A stretch of DNA of 64,000 bases from Haematobacter missouriensis. Its GTDB lineage: Bacteria; Pseudomonadota; Alphaproteobacteria; Rhodobacterales; Rhodobacteraceae. Below the pieces are notes generated by a model that had not been told where the DNA came from, did no database searches, and saw only the letters and a program-made list of their open reading frames with translations. Location of the stretch: assembly GCF_000740775.1 (NCBI RefSeq), contig NZ_JFGS01000013.1, forward strand, positions 34,048-98,047, read 5' to 3'. The stretch's first letter is position 1; every line of letters starts with the position of its first letter. Positions 7,799-16,011 of the stretch are shown piece by piece. Both the position numbers and the translations under genes were made by a program.

Positions 7799-9265
7799 TT
7801 AGTCCGTTAGCCTCTTCCGGGGAAGCAGGATCGCCAGGATGAGCCCTGCGAGCGCGATGGCGGCGGAAGTAAGGTATAATATGTGATAGGTCGTGGAGAC
7901 GAGCGCCTCAGCCGCGAGCGCTCCCGGCCCCCCGCCCGCGACCTCTGCCCGCAGGCCTTCCAGTCCGGGGGAGCCGGCGCTCTCAAGATGGGCAGACACG
8001 ATTGCGCCATAGATGGAAACCGCCACGGCAGCGCCGGCGATGCGGAGCAGTGTAACGGCGCCCGTCGCCGCGCCGACGTCCTTGCGCGGTGCCTCTGCCT
8101 GAACGCCGATCACCGGCGACTGCTGGACGAGCCCGTTGGAAAAGCCGATCGCCATCATGACGGCGCCCACCACCCCATAGGAAGTTTGCCCCGCCGGGAG
8201 ATAGGCCAATACGCACAGCCCGAGCGAGGCAAAGCCCATGCCGATCAACAACAGTTCCCGCAGCCGTCCCGTCCGGGAGATGACCTGCCCGGCGATGAGC
8301 GAGCCTATGGCCATGCCGCAGGTGATCGCGATGAAGAACAGGCCTGCTTTCGCAGGGGCGAGACCTGTCGAAAGCTGAAGATAGATCGCGTGATAATTCA
8401 CGAGACCGATGGCGATGGCCCCGTTTGCCGCCCCGATGAGGAGGAGAAGCGGGAAGCTGCGGCTCTGAAAGAGGGACAGGGGGATGATCGGTTCCGCCGC
8501 CCGCCGCTCGAACCGCACCCAGAGAAGGATGCTCACGATCGCAAGCGTTGCAAGCCCCGCCGCGCCGAGCGCCGCGTGTCCCTCGAATACCTGCTGCACG
8601 TCCGCGAGCATGACGATGCTGATGATGGCGATCGTCAGCGTCACTGCCCCCGCCACGTCGATCTTGCGCCGCACATAAAGGCGTCGCCGCGGCAGCAGGA
8701 GGGTAAGCCCCACGATGACCACCGCACCGATCGGAAGGTTGACGAGGAAGATGCTGCGCCAGCCCCAAACCTGCGTGAGCGTTCCGCCGAGCGCCGGTCC
8801 GATGGAAGCTGCGCACATCAACACGAGGCTGGTGAAACTCTGATACTTCGCGCGTTCCCGCGGCTCGAAAAGATCGGCATTCACCGAAAAGACGCTGACC
8901 ATGACGCCACCGCCGCCCAGCCCCTGGAGAACGCGAGCCGCGATCAGCCAGTTTATGTCGGGCGCAAGACCGCAGGCGAAGGAGCCGATGAGGAAGAGCA
9001 CAACAGCGAACAACAACACGGGCTTGCCGTAGATCGGCATGGTGGCACATTGGGCAAGCATATATGCAGCGGTGATCCAGCCGATCCGCTCTGCCCCCCC
9101 CAGATTGGAGATGATCGCGGGCAGCGCGGTGGAAACCACCTGCACGTCAAGCATCGCCATGAAGATCGTGAGCATCAGGAGAGCAAAGATCATCATCTTG
9201 CGCGAATGCGGCAGCAGCGCCGCCGGGGGCAGATCGGAGGGGGCTGCGACTGTGGTATCGCTCAT
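7799..9265 (-). CDS. MFS exporter, DHA2 (EmrB/QacA) family, lacking motif A
   Basis: A 488-aa protein with about 14 predicted membrane helices and DHA2 hallmarks: LDVQVVSTALPAI in helix 1, RVLQGLGGGG and GPALGGTLTQVWGWRSIFLVNLPIG. The start is ATG 9265 (MSDTTVAAPSD); the open frame continues upstream without homology. The loop between helices 2 and 3 reads MPIYGKPVLLF where relatives have YGK followed by an eight-residue GDxxGRK stretch, so motif A is absent. The reading frame is otherwise intact. The predicted role is proton-driven drug or metabolite efflux, but function may be impaired. It is divergent from the GH3 gene. Confidence 0.82.
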   Translation of the reverse strand: MSDTTVAAPSDLPPAALLPHSRKMMIFALLMLTIFMAMLDVQVVSTALPAIISNLGGAERIGWITAAYMLAQCATMPIYGKPVLLFAVVLFLIGSFACGLAPDINWLIAARVLQGLGGGGVMVSVFSVNADLFEPRERAKYQSFTSLVLMCAASIGPALGGTLTQVWGWRSIFLVNLPIGAVVIVGLTLLLPRRRLYVRRKIDVAGAVTLTIAIISIVMLADVQQVFEGHAALGAAGLATLAIVSILLWVRFERRAAEPIIPLSLFQSRSFPLLLLIGAANGAIAIGLVNYHAIYLQLSTGLAPAKAGLFFIAITCGMAIGSLIAGQVISRTGRLRELLLIGMGFASLGLCVLAYLPAGQTSYGVVGAVMMAIGFSNGLVQQSPVIGVQAEAPRKDVGAATGAVTLLRIAGAAVAVSIYGAIVSAHLESAGSPGLEGLRAEVAGGGPGALAAEALVSTTYHILYLTSAAIALAGLILAILLPRKRLTD

Positions 9266-9479
9266 CGGCTTTTCCGCTATGGAGATATTGGGGCGGGTTA
9301 AGCCTGACGATGGTGAGAGGCAATCCACCCTGCGACAACATGCGGCATTTTTGCCCGTTGGCAAGGTTCGGCATGGCGGTTGGAGCCGCGCGCGGAATGG
9401 GAAGCAACCCATGGGTGAGACTTGCCAAGCTGTGCGTGGGAGTTCTAAATCGCGACGGGCCTCCCTGAACAGCGAAACC

Positions 9480-11729
9480 ATGACCCTCCGAATGAGCCGG
9501 CGTGATCTTCTTCTGGCTGGAGCCGCGATGCCGGTGCTGCTTTCCGTTGTTCCCGCAAAGGGCGAGGCGCAGCAGCGGATTGAGACATTGTTGAACCGCA
9601 TGACCCCGGAGGAAAAGGCGGGGCAACTGACGCTCGTCAACGACCCCTTCCGCTGGCGGCCGGGGAACGTCAATCCCGATGCTTTCGATCCCGGCCAGCA
9701 GGCAGTGGCGCAGGAGATCCGTGAGGGCCGGATCGGCGCGCTTTTCAACGGAATCGGCGCGGCAGAAGCGCGGTATGCCCAACGTCTGGCCGTGCAGGAA
9801 AGCCGGCTGGGCATCCCGCTTCTGCTGGCCGCCGATGTCATTCATGGATTGCGGACGATTTTTCCCGTGCCGCTGGCGGAGACGGCAAGCTGGGATCCGG
9901 ATCTCGCCACCCGCACTGCCCGCGCTGCCGCGATGGAAGCGGGCGCCTCCGGCATCCATCAGACCTACGCGCCGATGGTGGATATCGCGCGGGATCAACG
10001 CTGGGGCCGCGTGGTGGAGGGAGCCGGAGAGGACGTCCTGCTCGGTCGCCTTTTTGCGGCCGCACGGGTCCGCGGTTTTCAGGGAGACGATTTGCGGGAT
10101 GCATCCGCCCTCGTCGCGACGCCGAAGCATTTCGCGGCCTACGGTGCGGCGGAAGGCGGGCTGGATTATGCGGGCGCAGAGCTTTCGGAACGGGCGCTGA
10201 GAGAGGTGTATCTGCCACCCTTCCGGGCGGCGTTCGACGCTGGCGCATGTTCCGTGATGTGCGGCTTCAATACGGTCAACGGGATCCCGGCCACCGCCGA
10301 TCCTTGGCTGTTGCAACAGGTGCTGCGACGGGAATGGGGTTTCCGCGGCTATGTCGTGTCCGATTACACCGCCGATGCGGAGCTTGTTTCGCATGGTTTT
10401 GCAGAGGATGCGCGCGATGCTGTTCGTCTGGCCTTTCTGGCCGGCGTCGACATGTCGATGAACAGCCGCCTCTACCAGCGCTACCTGCCGGAGCTGGTGG
10501 CGGAAGGCGTGGTGCCGATGGCGCGACTGGATGATGCGGTGCGCCGCGTCCTGCGGGTGAAGGAGGCGCTCGGACTTTTCGACGATCCGTGGCGGGGGAT
10601 GGATGCGGAGCGGGAGGGGCGGGTGGTCCGCTCGCCCGCCCATGTGGCGCTGGCGCGGGAGGCGGCGCGCCGCTCTGTCGTTATGCTCAGGAACGAGGGT
10701 GGGCTGTTGCCACTTCGCCCCGATCTCCGTCTCGCGCTGATCGGCCCGTTCGGCGCAGATGCGGACAACGTGCTTGGCCCGTGGTCGATCTTCGGCGAGC
10801 GGGAGAATGCGGTTACGCTGGAGGCTGGTATTCGGGCGGCCCTGAGCGATCCCGACCGGCTGACTGTCGTCCCGGGCTGCGGGATCGAGAGCGACCTGCC
10901 CGGCGGCATCGACGCGGCGGTTGCTGCGGCAGGCGCCGCGGATGTCGTCCTTCTGGCGGTGGGGGAAAGCCAGTGGATGTCCGCCGAGGGTCACTCCCGC
11001 ACCGAAATCGACCTGCCTCCTCCGCAGGCTGCGCTGGTCGAGGCGGTCATGCAGGCAGGGCGCCCCGTTGTGGTCCTGCTCAAAACCGGGCGCGCTCTGG
11101 CCCTGACCGGCAGTGTGGCCGAGGCCGATGCCATAATGGTGACATGGTTTCTCGGGCAGGAGGAGGGGAATGCCGTCGCTGACCTCCTGTTCGGCTCGTT
11201 CGCTCCTTCAGGTCGCCTGCCGGTGAGCTTTCCGCGCAGGACGGGACAGCAGCCTTTCTACTACGCGCGCCTGTCCACCGGTCGGCCTGCGCAGGCGGCG
11301 GATGAAGCCTATACAGCACATTATCGCAACCTTCCCGATGGGGCGCTCTATCCCTTCGGACATGGTCTTACATACGGGTCGGTACACTATGAGCCGCCTC
11401 GCCTTTCGGCGGACCGGCTGATGGCGGGCGGTCGGCTTACGGCCACGGCGCGGCTGGTCAACGAAGGAGCACGCGACGCGGCGGAGGTGGCCCAGCTTTA
11501 CCTGCGCGACAGGGCGGCCCAAGTGGCGCAGCCACGACGACTGCTGAAGGCCTTCAGACACGTCACCGTGCCCGCAGGCGGCGCGGTTGAAGTGAGCTTT
11601 GATCTGGGGGTGGGTGAACTGGCTTATCTGGGCCCGGATATGCAGCCCACCGCTGATCCGGGCTGGTTCGATCTGTGGATTGCGCCCGATGCGGAAAGCG
11701 GCGTCGCCGCCGCGTTCCGTCTCGACTAG
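9480..11729 (+). CDS. bglX: GH3 beta-glucosidase, Tat-exported (BglX-like)
   Basis: A 749-aa glycoside hydrolase family 3 protein. The N-terminus MSRRDLLLAGAAMPVLLS is a twin-arginine signal. The barrel domain carries the nucleophile Asp295 in YVVSDY and the substrate-contact segment KHFAAYGAAEGGLDY; a sandwich domain follows, and the end has the fibronectin-III-like domain introduced by LYPFGHGLTYG. Length and order match periplasmic BglX. It should release glucose from beta-glucosides in the periplasm. The start could be ATG 9480 or 9492. Its TAG shares a CTAG with the stop of the convergent Mo-enzyme gene. Confidence 0.88.
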   Translation: MTLRMSRRDLLLAGAAMPVLLSVVPAKGEAQQRIETLLNRMTPEEKAGQLTLVNDPFRWRPGNVNPDAFDPGQQAVAQEIREGRIGALFNGIGAAEARYAQRLAVQESRLGIPLLLAADVIHGLRTIFPVPLAETASWDPDLATRTARAAAMEAGASGIHQTYAPMVDIARDQRWGRVVEGAGEDVLLGRLFAAARVRGFQGDDLRDASALVATPKHFAAYGAAEGGLDYAGAELSERALREVYLPPFRAAFDAGACSVMCGFNTVNGIPATADPWLLQQVLRREWGFRGYVVSDYTADAELVSHGFAEDARDAVRLAFLAGVDMSMNSRLYQRYLPELVAEGVVPMARLDDAVRRVLRVKEALGLFDDPWRGMDAEREGRVVRSPAHVALAREAARRSVVMLRNEGGLLPLRPDLRLALIGPFGADADNVLGPWSIFGERENAVTLEAGIRAALSDPDRLTVVPGCGIESDLPGGIDAAVAAAGAADVVLLAVGESQWMSAEGHSRTEIDLPPPQAALVEAVMQAGRPVVVLLKTGRALALTGSVAEADAIMVTWFLGQEEGNAVADLLFGSFAPSGRLPVSFPRRTGQQPFYYARLSTGRPAQAADEAYTAHYRNLPDGALYPFGHGLTYGSVHYEPPRLSADRLMAGGRLTATARLVNEGARDAAEVAQLYLRDRAAQVAQPRRLLKAFRHVTVPAGGAVEVSFDLGVGELAYLGPDMQPTADPGWFDLWIAPDAESGVAAAFRLD

Positions 11730-14053
11730 ATTTTCTGTGCCCCTTGGCCGAGCGCGGCCAGGATGGCGTCCGGCGTGATCGGCAGGTGCCGCATCCGGAT
11801 ACCCACCGCGTTGAATATCGCATTGCCGATGGCCGGAGCCACGACTGTGGTTGCCGGCTCTCCCATCCCCACGGGCGCTTCTGTGCTGGGCAGGAAGGCG
11901 ATGTCCATCTCCGGCGCGTCGATCATCCTGAGCGGTGTATAGGTGTCGAGGTTCTGATCGCGCACATTTCCACCCTCGAACGCTGTCCCCTCATAGAGCG
12001 CCATGGACAGACCCCAGAGAGTTGCGCCCTCCGTTTGGGCCAGCGCGCCATCCGGATCCACGATGATGCCGGCATCGGTGGCGATCGCGAGCTTTTCCAC
12101 CCTGACATAGCCGGTCTTGCGGTCCACGTGCACACGGGCGCCGCAGCCCACCCATGTTGGCATGTCGCGCTCCTGCCCGAAGCTGGTCGCAAGGCCGATG
12201 CCGCTATCCGGCGGCATTTCGCTGCCCCAGCCGATCATCTCTGCCGCACGGCGGAGCGCGGCTGCCTGCCGCGAGGCGCCGCCGACCGCCATCGGCGCGC
12301 TTCCCGCGTTCCTTCCCTCCGGTCGGAGCAGCGATAGACGGAATTCCAGCGGATCGCGGCCGAGCTTGTGGGCCGCCTCGTCCATGAAACTCTCCACCGC
12401 CCAGATCGTCCAGCCCGGCCCGACGGACCGGAGCCAGCCGGGCCGAAAGGTGGCATTGGCAAGATCGTTGGAAATCGCGCGGACCTTCTGCTTGCCCACG
12501 CTGTACCAATGGTCGGCGCCGGAAATCGCAAAGGGATCGTAGGGTTCCCCATTCGCGGCCTTGGGCAGAGCAGGAGGTGCCATTACCTGTGTCGGCCAGC
12601 CCGCTGCTGCGTCGTGCTCCATCGCGGTGACCTGTCCTTGCGTGTCGAAGGCCATCGCCACGCGCTGCACGGAGGCGGAGCGGGGGCTGTCGAACAACAC
12701 GTCCTGTTCGCGCGTCATGATCATCTTGACCGGTTTGCCGTTCAGCGCCTTGGAGGCGAGCGCGACGGGAACGGCATAGTCGCCGTTCAGCCGCCGTCCG
12801 AATCCGCCGCCCAGCATGTAGGTGCGCATCACGATCCGGTCTTCAGGCTCGCCGAGCGCAGCGGCGAGGCTTGGCAGGATCAGCGACTGCCACTGGTTGC
12901 CGGTATGGATCTCCCAGATCCCGTCGGCGTTGCGGAAGGCGGCGGCGTTGAGAGGCTCCAGCTGGAAGTGAAGCACGGTCGCCGTGGTATATTCTGCCTC
13001 TAGTTTGTCCGCCGCGGCGGCAAAGGCGGGGTCCGTGTTGCTGTCACCCGTGTCGAGGATCGCGCCGGTTTTCCCGTCGGCGATGAGCTTGCGCGCGTGG
13101 TCGAGAATATCGTCCTCGGTCACTTTGGCCGTCGGGCCCGCGTCCCAGGTGACCTTGACCTGTGCCGCCGCCCTTTGCGCGGCAAGGTGGCTTGAGGCGA
13201 TCACCATCACCCATCCAGGAACGGTCCCGGAGGCATCGTCGAGCGTGATCGTCTGTTGATAGCCCTTAACCGCCTTTGCGGCGCTGTCGTCAATGGTTTT
13301 GACCTTGGAGCCGACCCGCGTCGGCGGCAGGATGGGGGCGGCCCAGACCGCGCCGTCGATCTTCGCGTCAATGCCGAAGATCGTCTTGCCGGTGATCTTG
13401 TTCGGGATGTCCAGCGCCTCGACATCCTGACCGACGAGCCGCAGATCGCCCACGGGCTTCAGCGGCAGCGCCTTCAGCTCATCCTCCGTGAAAGCGCGCG
13501 TGAGGCCGTCCGAGATCAGTTCCCCGTAGGACAGGGAATTGGCGCCGGAAGTCACGCGCCCCTCCCGCGCCACGCAATCTGCCGGCGATACGTTCCAGCG
13601 GGCGGCGGCGGCTTCGGTCAACGCGATGCGCCCCGCTGCGCCCGCCTGCCGGTATATCCCCCAGCTTTGTGCGATGGACCAGCTTCCACCCGTCACCATC
13701 ATGCCCCACTTCGCGGCGCTGTCCACATGGGTGATGCGCACATCCGCCCATGGAACCTCCAGTTCGTCCGCGAGGATCCGGGCGATGGCGGTGCCGACAT
13801 GCTGGCCCATCTCCGCCCGGATGATGTTGACCTCCACCTTTCCCTGACTGTCGATCGTGTACCAGATCGTCGGCTCGAAGACGGGACCCACGGGCGGCAC
13901 CGGCACGCCATCCGGCTGGGCCGGATCCATCGCGGCGAATGCGTGACGGGCGTAGCCGAAGGTGACGCCCGCAGCTGTCATGGTGATGAGGAAGCCGCGC
14001 CGGGTCAGGCCACGGATGCCCTCTCCCCGTGGCGGAAGACGGAGGTTACCCAT
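11726..14053 (-). CDS. Molybdopterin-binding subunit of a xanthine dehydrogenase-family hydroxylase (IorB-like)
   Basis: A 775-aa protein with a Tat signal (LTRRGFLITMTAAG) and the split Mo-binding layout of the isoquinoline 1-oxidoreductase beta / membrane aldehyde dehydrogenase family. Recognisable stretches include GGGFGRRLNGDYAVPVA and, near the end, VGMGEPATTVVAPAIGNA, which holds the catalytic Glu. It hydroxylates an N-heterocycle or oxidises an aldehyde in the periplasm; the substrate is not evident. Its ATG overlaps the 2Fe-2S subunit stop by 8 nt. With the triheme cytochrome it should deliver electrons to the respiratory chain. Confidence 0.87.
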   Translation of the reverse strand: MGNLRLPPRGEGIRGLTRRGFLITMTAAGVTFGYARHAFAAMDPAQPDGVPVPPVGPVFEPTIWYTIDSQGKVEVNIIRAEMGQHVGTAIARILADELEVPWADVRITHVDSAAKWGMMVTGGSWSIAQSWGIYRQAGAAGRIALTEAAAARWNVSPADCVAREGRVTSGANSLSYGELISDGLTRAFTEDELKALPLKPVGDLRLVGQDVEALDIPNKITGKTIFGIDAKIDGAVWAAPILPPTRVGSKVKTIDDSAAKAVKGYQQTITLDDASGTVPGWVMVIASSHLAAQRAAAQVKVTWDAGPTAKVTEDDILDHARKLIADGKTGAILDTGDSNTDPAFAAAADKLEAEYTTATVLHFQLEPLNAAAFRNADGIWEIHTGNQWQSLILPSLAAALGEPEDRIVMRTYMLGGGFGRRLNGDYAVPVALASKALNGKPVKMIMTREQDVLFDSPRSASVQRVAMAFDTQGQVTAMEHDAAAGWPTQVMAPPALPKAANGEPYDPFAISGADHWYSVGKQKVRAISNDLANATFRPGWLRSVGPGWTIWAVESFMDEAAHKLGRDPLEFRLSLLRPEGRNAGSAPMAVGGASRQAAALRRAAEMIGWGSEMPPDSGIGLATSFGQERDMPTWVGCGARVHVDRKTGYVRVEKLAIATDAGIIVDPDGALAQTEGATLWGLSMALYEGTAFEGGNVRDQNLDTYTPLRMIDAPEMDIAFLPSTEAPVGMGEPATTVVAPAIGNAIFNAVGIRMRHLPITPDAILAALGQGAQKI

Positions 14054-14516
14054 TGGTGGTCTCCCGGAGTTCAGCCGCAGCTTCGCGGATCGCCTTGCGG
14101 ATGCGGACATATGTCATGCAGCGGCACAGATTGCCTGTCATCACCGCGTCGATGTCGGCATCGGTCGGGTCGGGCATGTCTTTCAGAAAGGCCGCTGCCT
14201 GCATGATCTGGCCGGGCTGGCAGTAGCCGCACTGAGGTACGCGGATTGCCCGCCATGCCTTCTGCACGGGATGGCTGCCGTCGGGGTGCAAACCCTCGAT
14301 CGTCGTGATCTCCGCTCCTTCCACCGACGAAAGCGGCGTGATGCAGGATCGCGTCGCGCGCCCGCCGACATGCACGGTACAGGCCCCGCACATGCCGATC
14401 CCGCAACCGAACTTCGTCCCGGTAAGCCCGGCAATGTCACGGATCACCCAGAGGAGCGGGGTGTCATCCTCGGCATCCACTGTCACCGGCTGTCCGTTCA
14501 GGGTGAACTTGGTCAT
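14046..14516 (-). CDS. 2Fe-2S subunit of the periplasmic Mo hydroxylase (IorA-like)
   Basis: A 156-aa protein with a plant-type 2Fe-2S domain (GCGIGMCGACTV) and a second C-terminal 2Fe-2S domain (QCGYCQPGQIM and GNLCRCMTY). It transfers electrons from the Mo centre to the cytochrome subunit. ATG 14516 is preceded by a near-ideal ribosome-binding site (AGGAGGTGA) at 4 nt. It has no signal sequence of its own and would be exported with the Tat-targeted partner, as is known for this family. Confidence 0.92.
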   Translation of the reverse strand: MTKFTLNGQPVTVDAEDDTPLLWVIRDIAGLTGTKFGCGIGMCGACTVHVGGRATRSCITPLSSVEGAEITTIEGLHPDGSHPVQKAWRAIRVPQCGYCQPGQIMQAAAFLKDMPDPTDADIDAVMTGNLCRCMTYVRIRKAIREAAAELRETTNG

Positions 14517-14536
14517 CTGGTCACCTCCTGACCCGT

Positions 14537-15871
14537 TCAATGTGCAAGCGGCGGCTCTGCACGGATACGCGCCACGGCTTTTTCCAGATCGGGCCAGGGA
14601 CGTTCCGTCGTGCGGGTCGCGCGCAGATAGGCGGCGATGGCGGCCACCTGGCCGTCATCAAGCGCATGGCCGAAGGCGGGCATGACGATGCCCGTCATTC
14701 CCTGATCGGTGCGCAGTCCGTCAAGGATCACGTGGATCAGGTTGGCCGGATCGGAGAGCCGCGTGGAGGAATTGATGCCCAGATCGGGGCGCCCCTTCAC
14801 GATCTCCCCGCTGTTGTAGTGGCAGGAGGCGCAGGCCGTCGCATAGAGCCGCTGCCCTTCCTGAAGTCGGTAATCCGCCTGAGGCGCCTCCGCCTGCAAG
14901 GCGGCGAGAACGGCGGGGCTCTGCCCTTCATCCGCGGGAGGGGCACCGACGATATCGCCCAGATAGATGCCGATGGCCCAGAGATCGCTGTCGGGGAGCT
15001 GGCGGATCCCCGCATGCACGACCGGCGCCATCGGCCCTGCGGCCGCACCGTGATAGGTCGTCGCCCCCGTTGCGAGATAGTCGTGAAAGTCCGCCGCGCG
15101 CCAGGGTACGCCCGAAGGGTTTCGGGCGGTCAGGGGCGGCGCATACCAGTTGTCGATAGGAGCGCCCTCATACTGCGCGTCCTTCTGCTCTGCGCCAAGA
15201 CGGTTGCGCGGCGTGTGGCAGGCACCGCAGTGGGCGATGCCTTCCGCCAGGTAGGCGCCACGGTTCCATTCGGCGGGCTTGTCGGGGTCTGGCACGAAGG
15301 GATGCAGATCCGCAAAGAGCAGCTTCCAGCCAGCCTGAAGGATCCGCAGGTCGAGCGGGAAGGGCAACTCATTCGTCTGCTTCACTGCCTTAACCGGCGG
15401 CACACTGCTCATGATGTAGGCATAGAGTGCCGAGATATCCTCATCCGTGATGCGAGAGAAATGGTCGTAGGGAAAGGCCGGAAACAGATGCTCGCCCTTC
15501 TGTCCGATACCTGCGCGCATGGCACGGGAGAATGCCGCTTCAGACCATGTGCCGATCCCGGTCTCCGGCTCAGGTGTGATGTTGCTGGAGTAGATCGTGC
15601 CGAAATCCGTCTTCATCGCGTAGTTGCCCGCATAGGGCGGGGCATCGCGTGACGCGGTGTGGCAGGTCGCGCAATAGCCAGCTGCAGCCAGAACCCGGCC
15701 TTTTTCAACCAGCGCGGGGTCGAAGCTGTTCGGCGCGGGCCTTGCCACCGGCGCGATGGCAGGATGCCACGCATAAATACCGAAGCCGATCACGCCAACC
15801 ACGGCGATTGCCGCAATTCCAACGAGCACGCGCCCTATCATTTTCGCCTCGCTTCCGCTGGGTCCAGTCAT
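14537..15871 (-). CDS. Membrane-anchored triheme cytochrome c subunit
   Basis: A 444-aa protein with one N-terminal membrane segment (MIGRVLVGIAAIAVVGVIGF) and three CxxCH haem sites: CATCH, CGACH and CASCH. Segments such as FGTIYSSNITPEPETGIG and AFPYDHFSRITDEDISALYA are typical of the cytochrome subunits of gluconate, alcohol and aldehyde dehydrogenases. It is the first gene of the operon and accepts electrons from the 2Fe-2S/Mo subunits for quinone or oxidase. Two ATG starts are possible: 15871 (GGTGA upstream) and 15841 (GAGG upstream, immediately before the membrane helix). Confidence 0.87.
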   Translation of the reverse strand: MTGPSGSEAKMIGRVLVGIAAIAVVGVIGFGIYAWHPAIAPVARPAPNSFDPALVEKGRVLAAAGYCATCHTASRDAPPYAGNYAMKTDFGTIYSSNITPEPETGIGTWSEAAFSRAMRAGIGQKGEHLFPAFPYDHFSRITDEDISALYAYIMSSVPPVKAVKQTNELPFPLDLRILQAGWKLLFADLHPFVPDPDKPAEWNRGAYLAEGIAHCGACHTPRNRLGAEQKDAQYEGAPIDNWYAPPLTARNPSGVPWRAADFHDYLATGATTYHGAAAGPMAPVVHAGIRQLPDSDLWAIGIYLGDIVGAPPADEGQSPAVLAALQAEAPQADYRLQEGQRLYATACASCHYNSGEIVKGRPDLGINSSTRLSDPANLIHVILDGLRTDQGMTGIVMPAFGHALDDGQVAAIAAYLRATRTTERPWPDLEKAVARIRAEPPLAH

Positions 15872-15974
15872 CTTCTCACCCGGTGGGGGCGAGTGCAATC
15901 CACTTTGAAAGTCGCCTCTCCGCGGCCTGCGGCATTATGTCGGCGGAATAAGTCCTTCCACCGCTTCAAGGTTA

Positions 15975-15989
15975 GTGTGAAGATCACAC
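15975..15989. promoter_or_regulatory. Palindrome in the divergent cyd / Mo-hydroxylase promoter region
   Basis: GTGTGA-AGA-TCACAC is a perfect 6+3+6 inverted repeat, 22 bp before the cydD start and about 104 bp before the cytochrome c gene. The half site resembles a CRP/FNR-superfamily TGTGA, but the 3-nt spacer is too short for that family. It could control either operon; the factor is unknown. Confidence 0.35.
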
Positions 15990-16011
15990 ACGTCCATACG
16001 AGCGGTCCGCC

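Noticed and set aside
9358..9428. TTGGCAAG and CTTGCCAA as a looping operator pair before the GH3 gene
   Set aside because: An 8-bp inverted repeat 55 bp apart can arise by chance; no LacI-type regulator is nearby.
9266..9841. N-terminal extension of the DHA2 exporter frame
   Set aside because: The extension runs into the divergent GH3 gene, is Arg/Ser-rich and has no similarity; ATG 9265 gives the normal family start.
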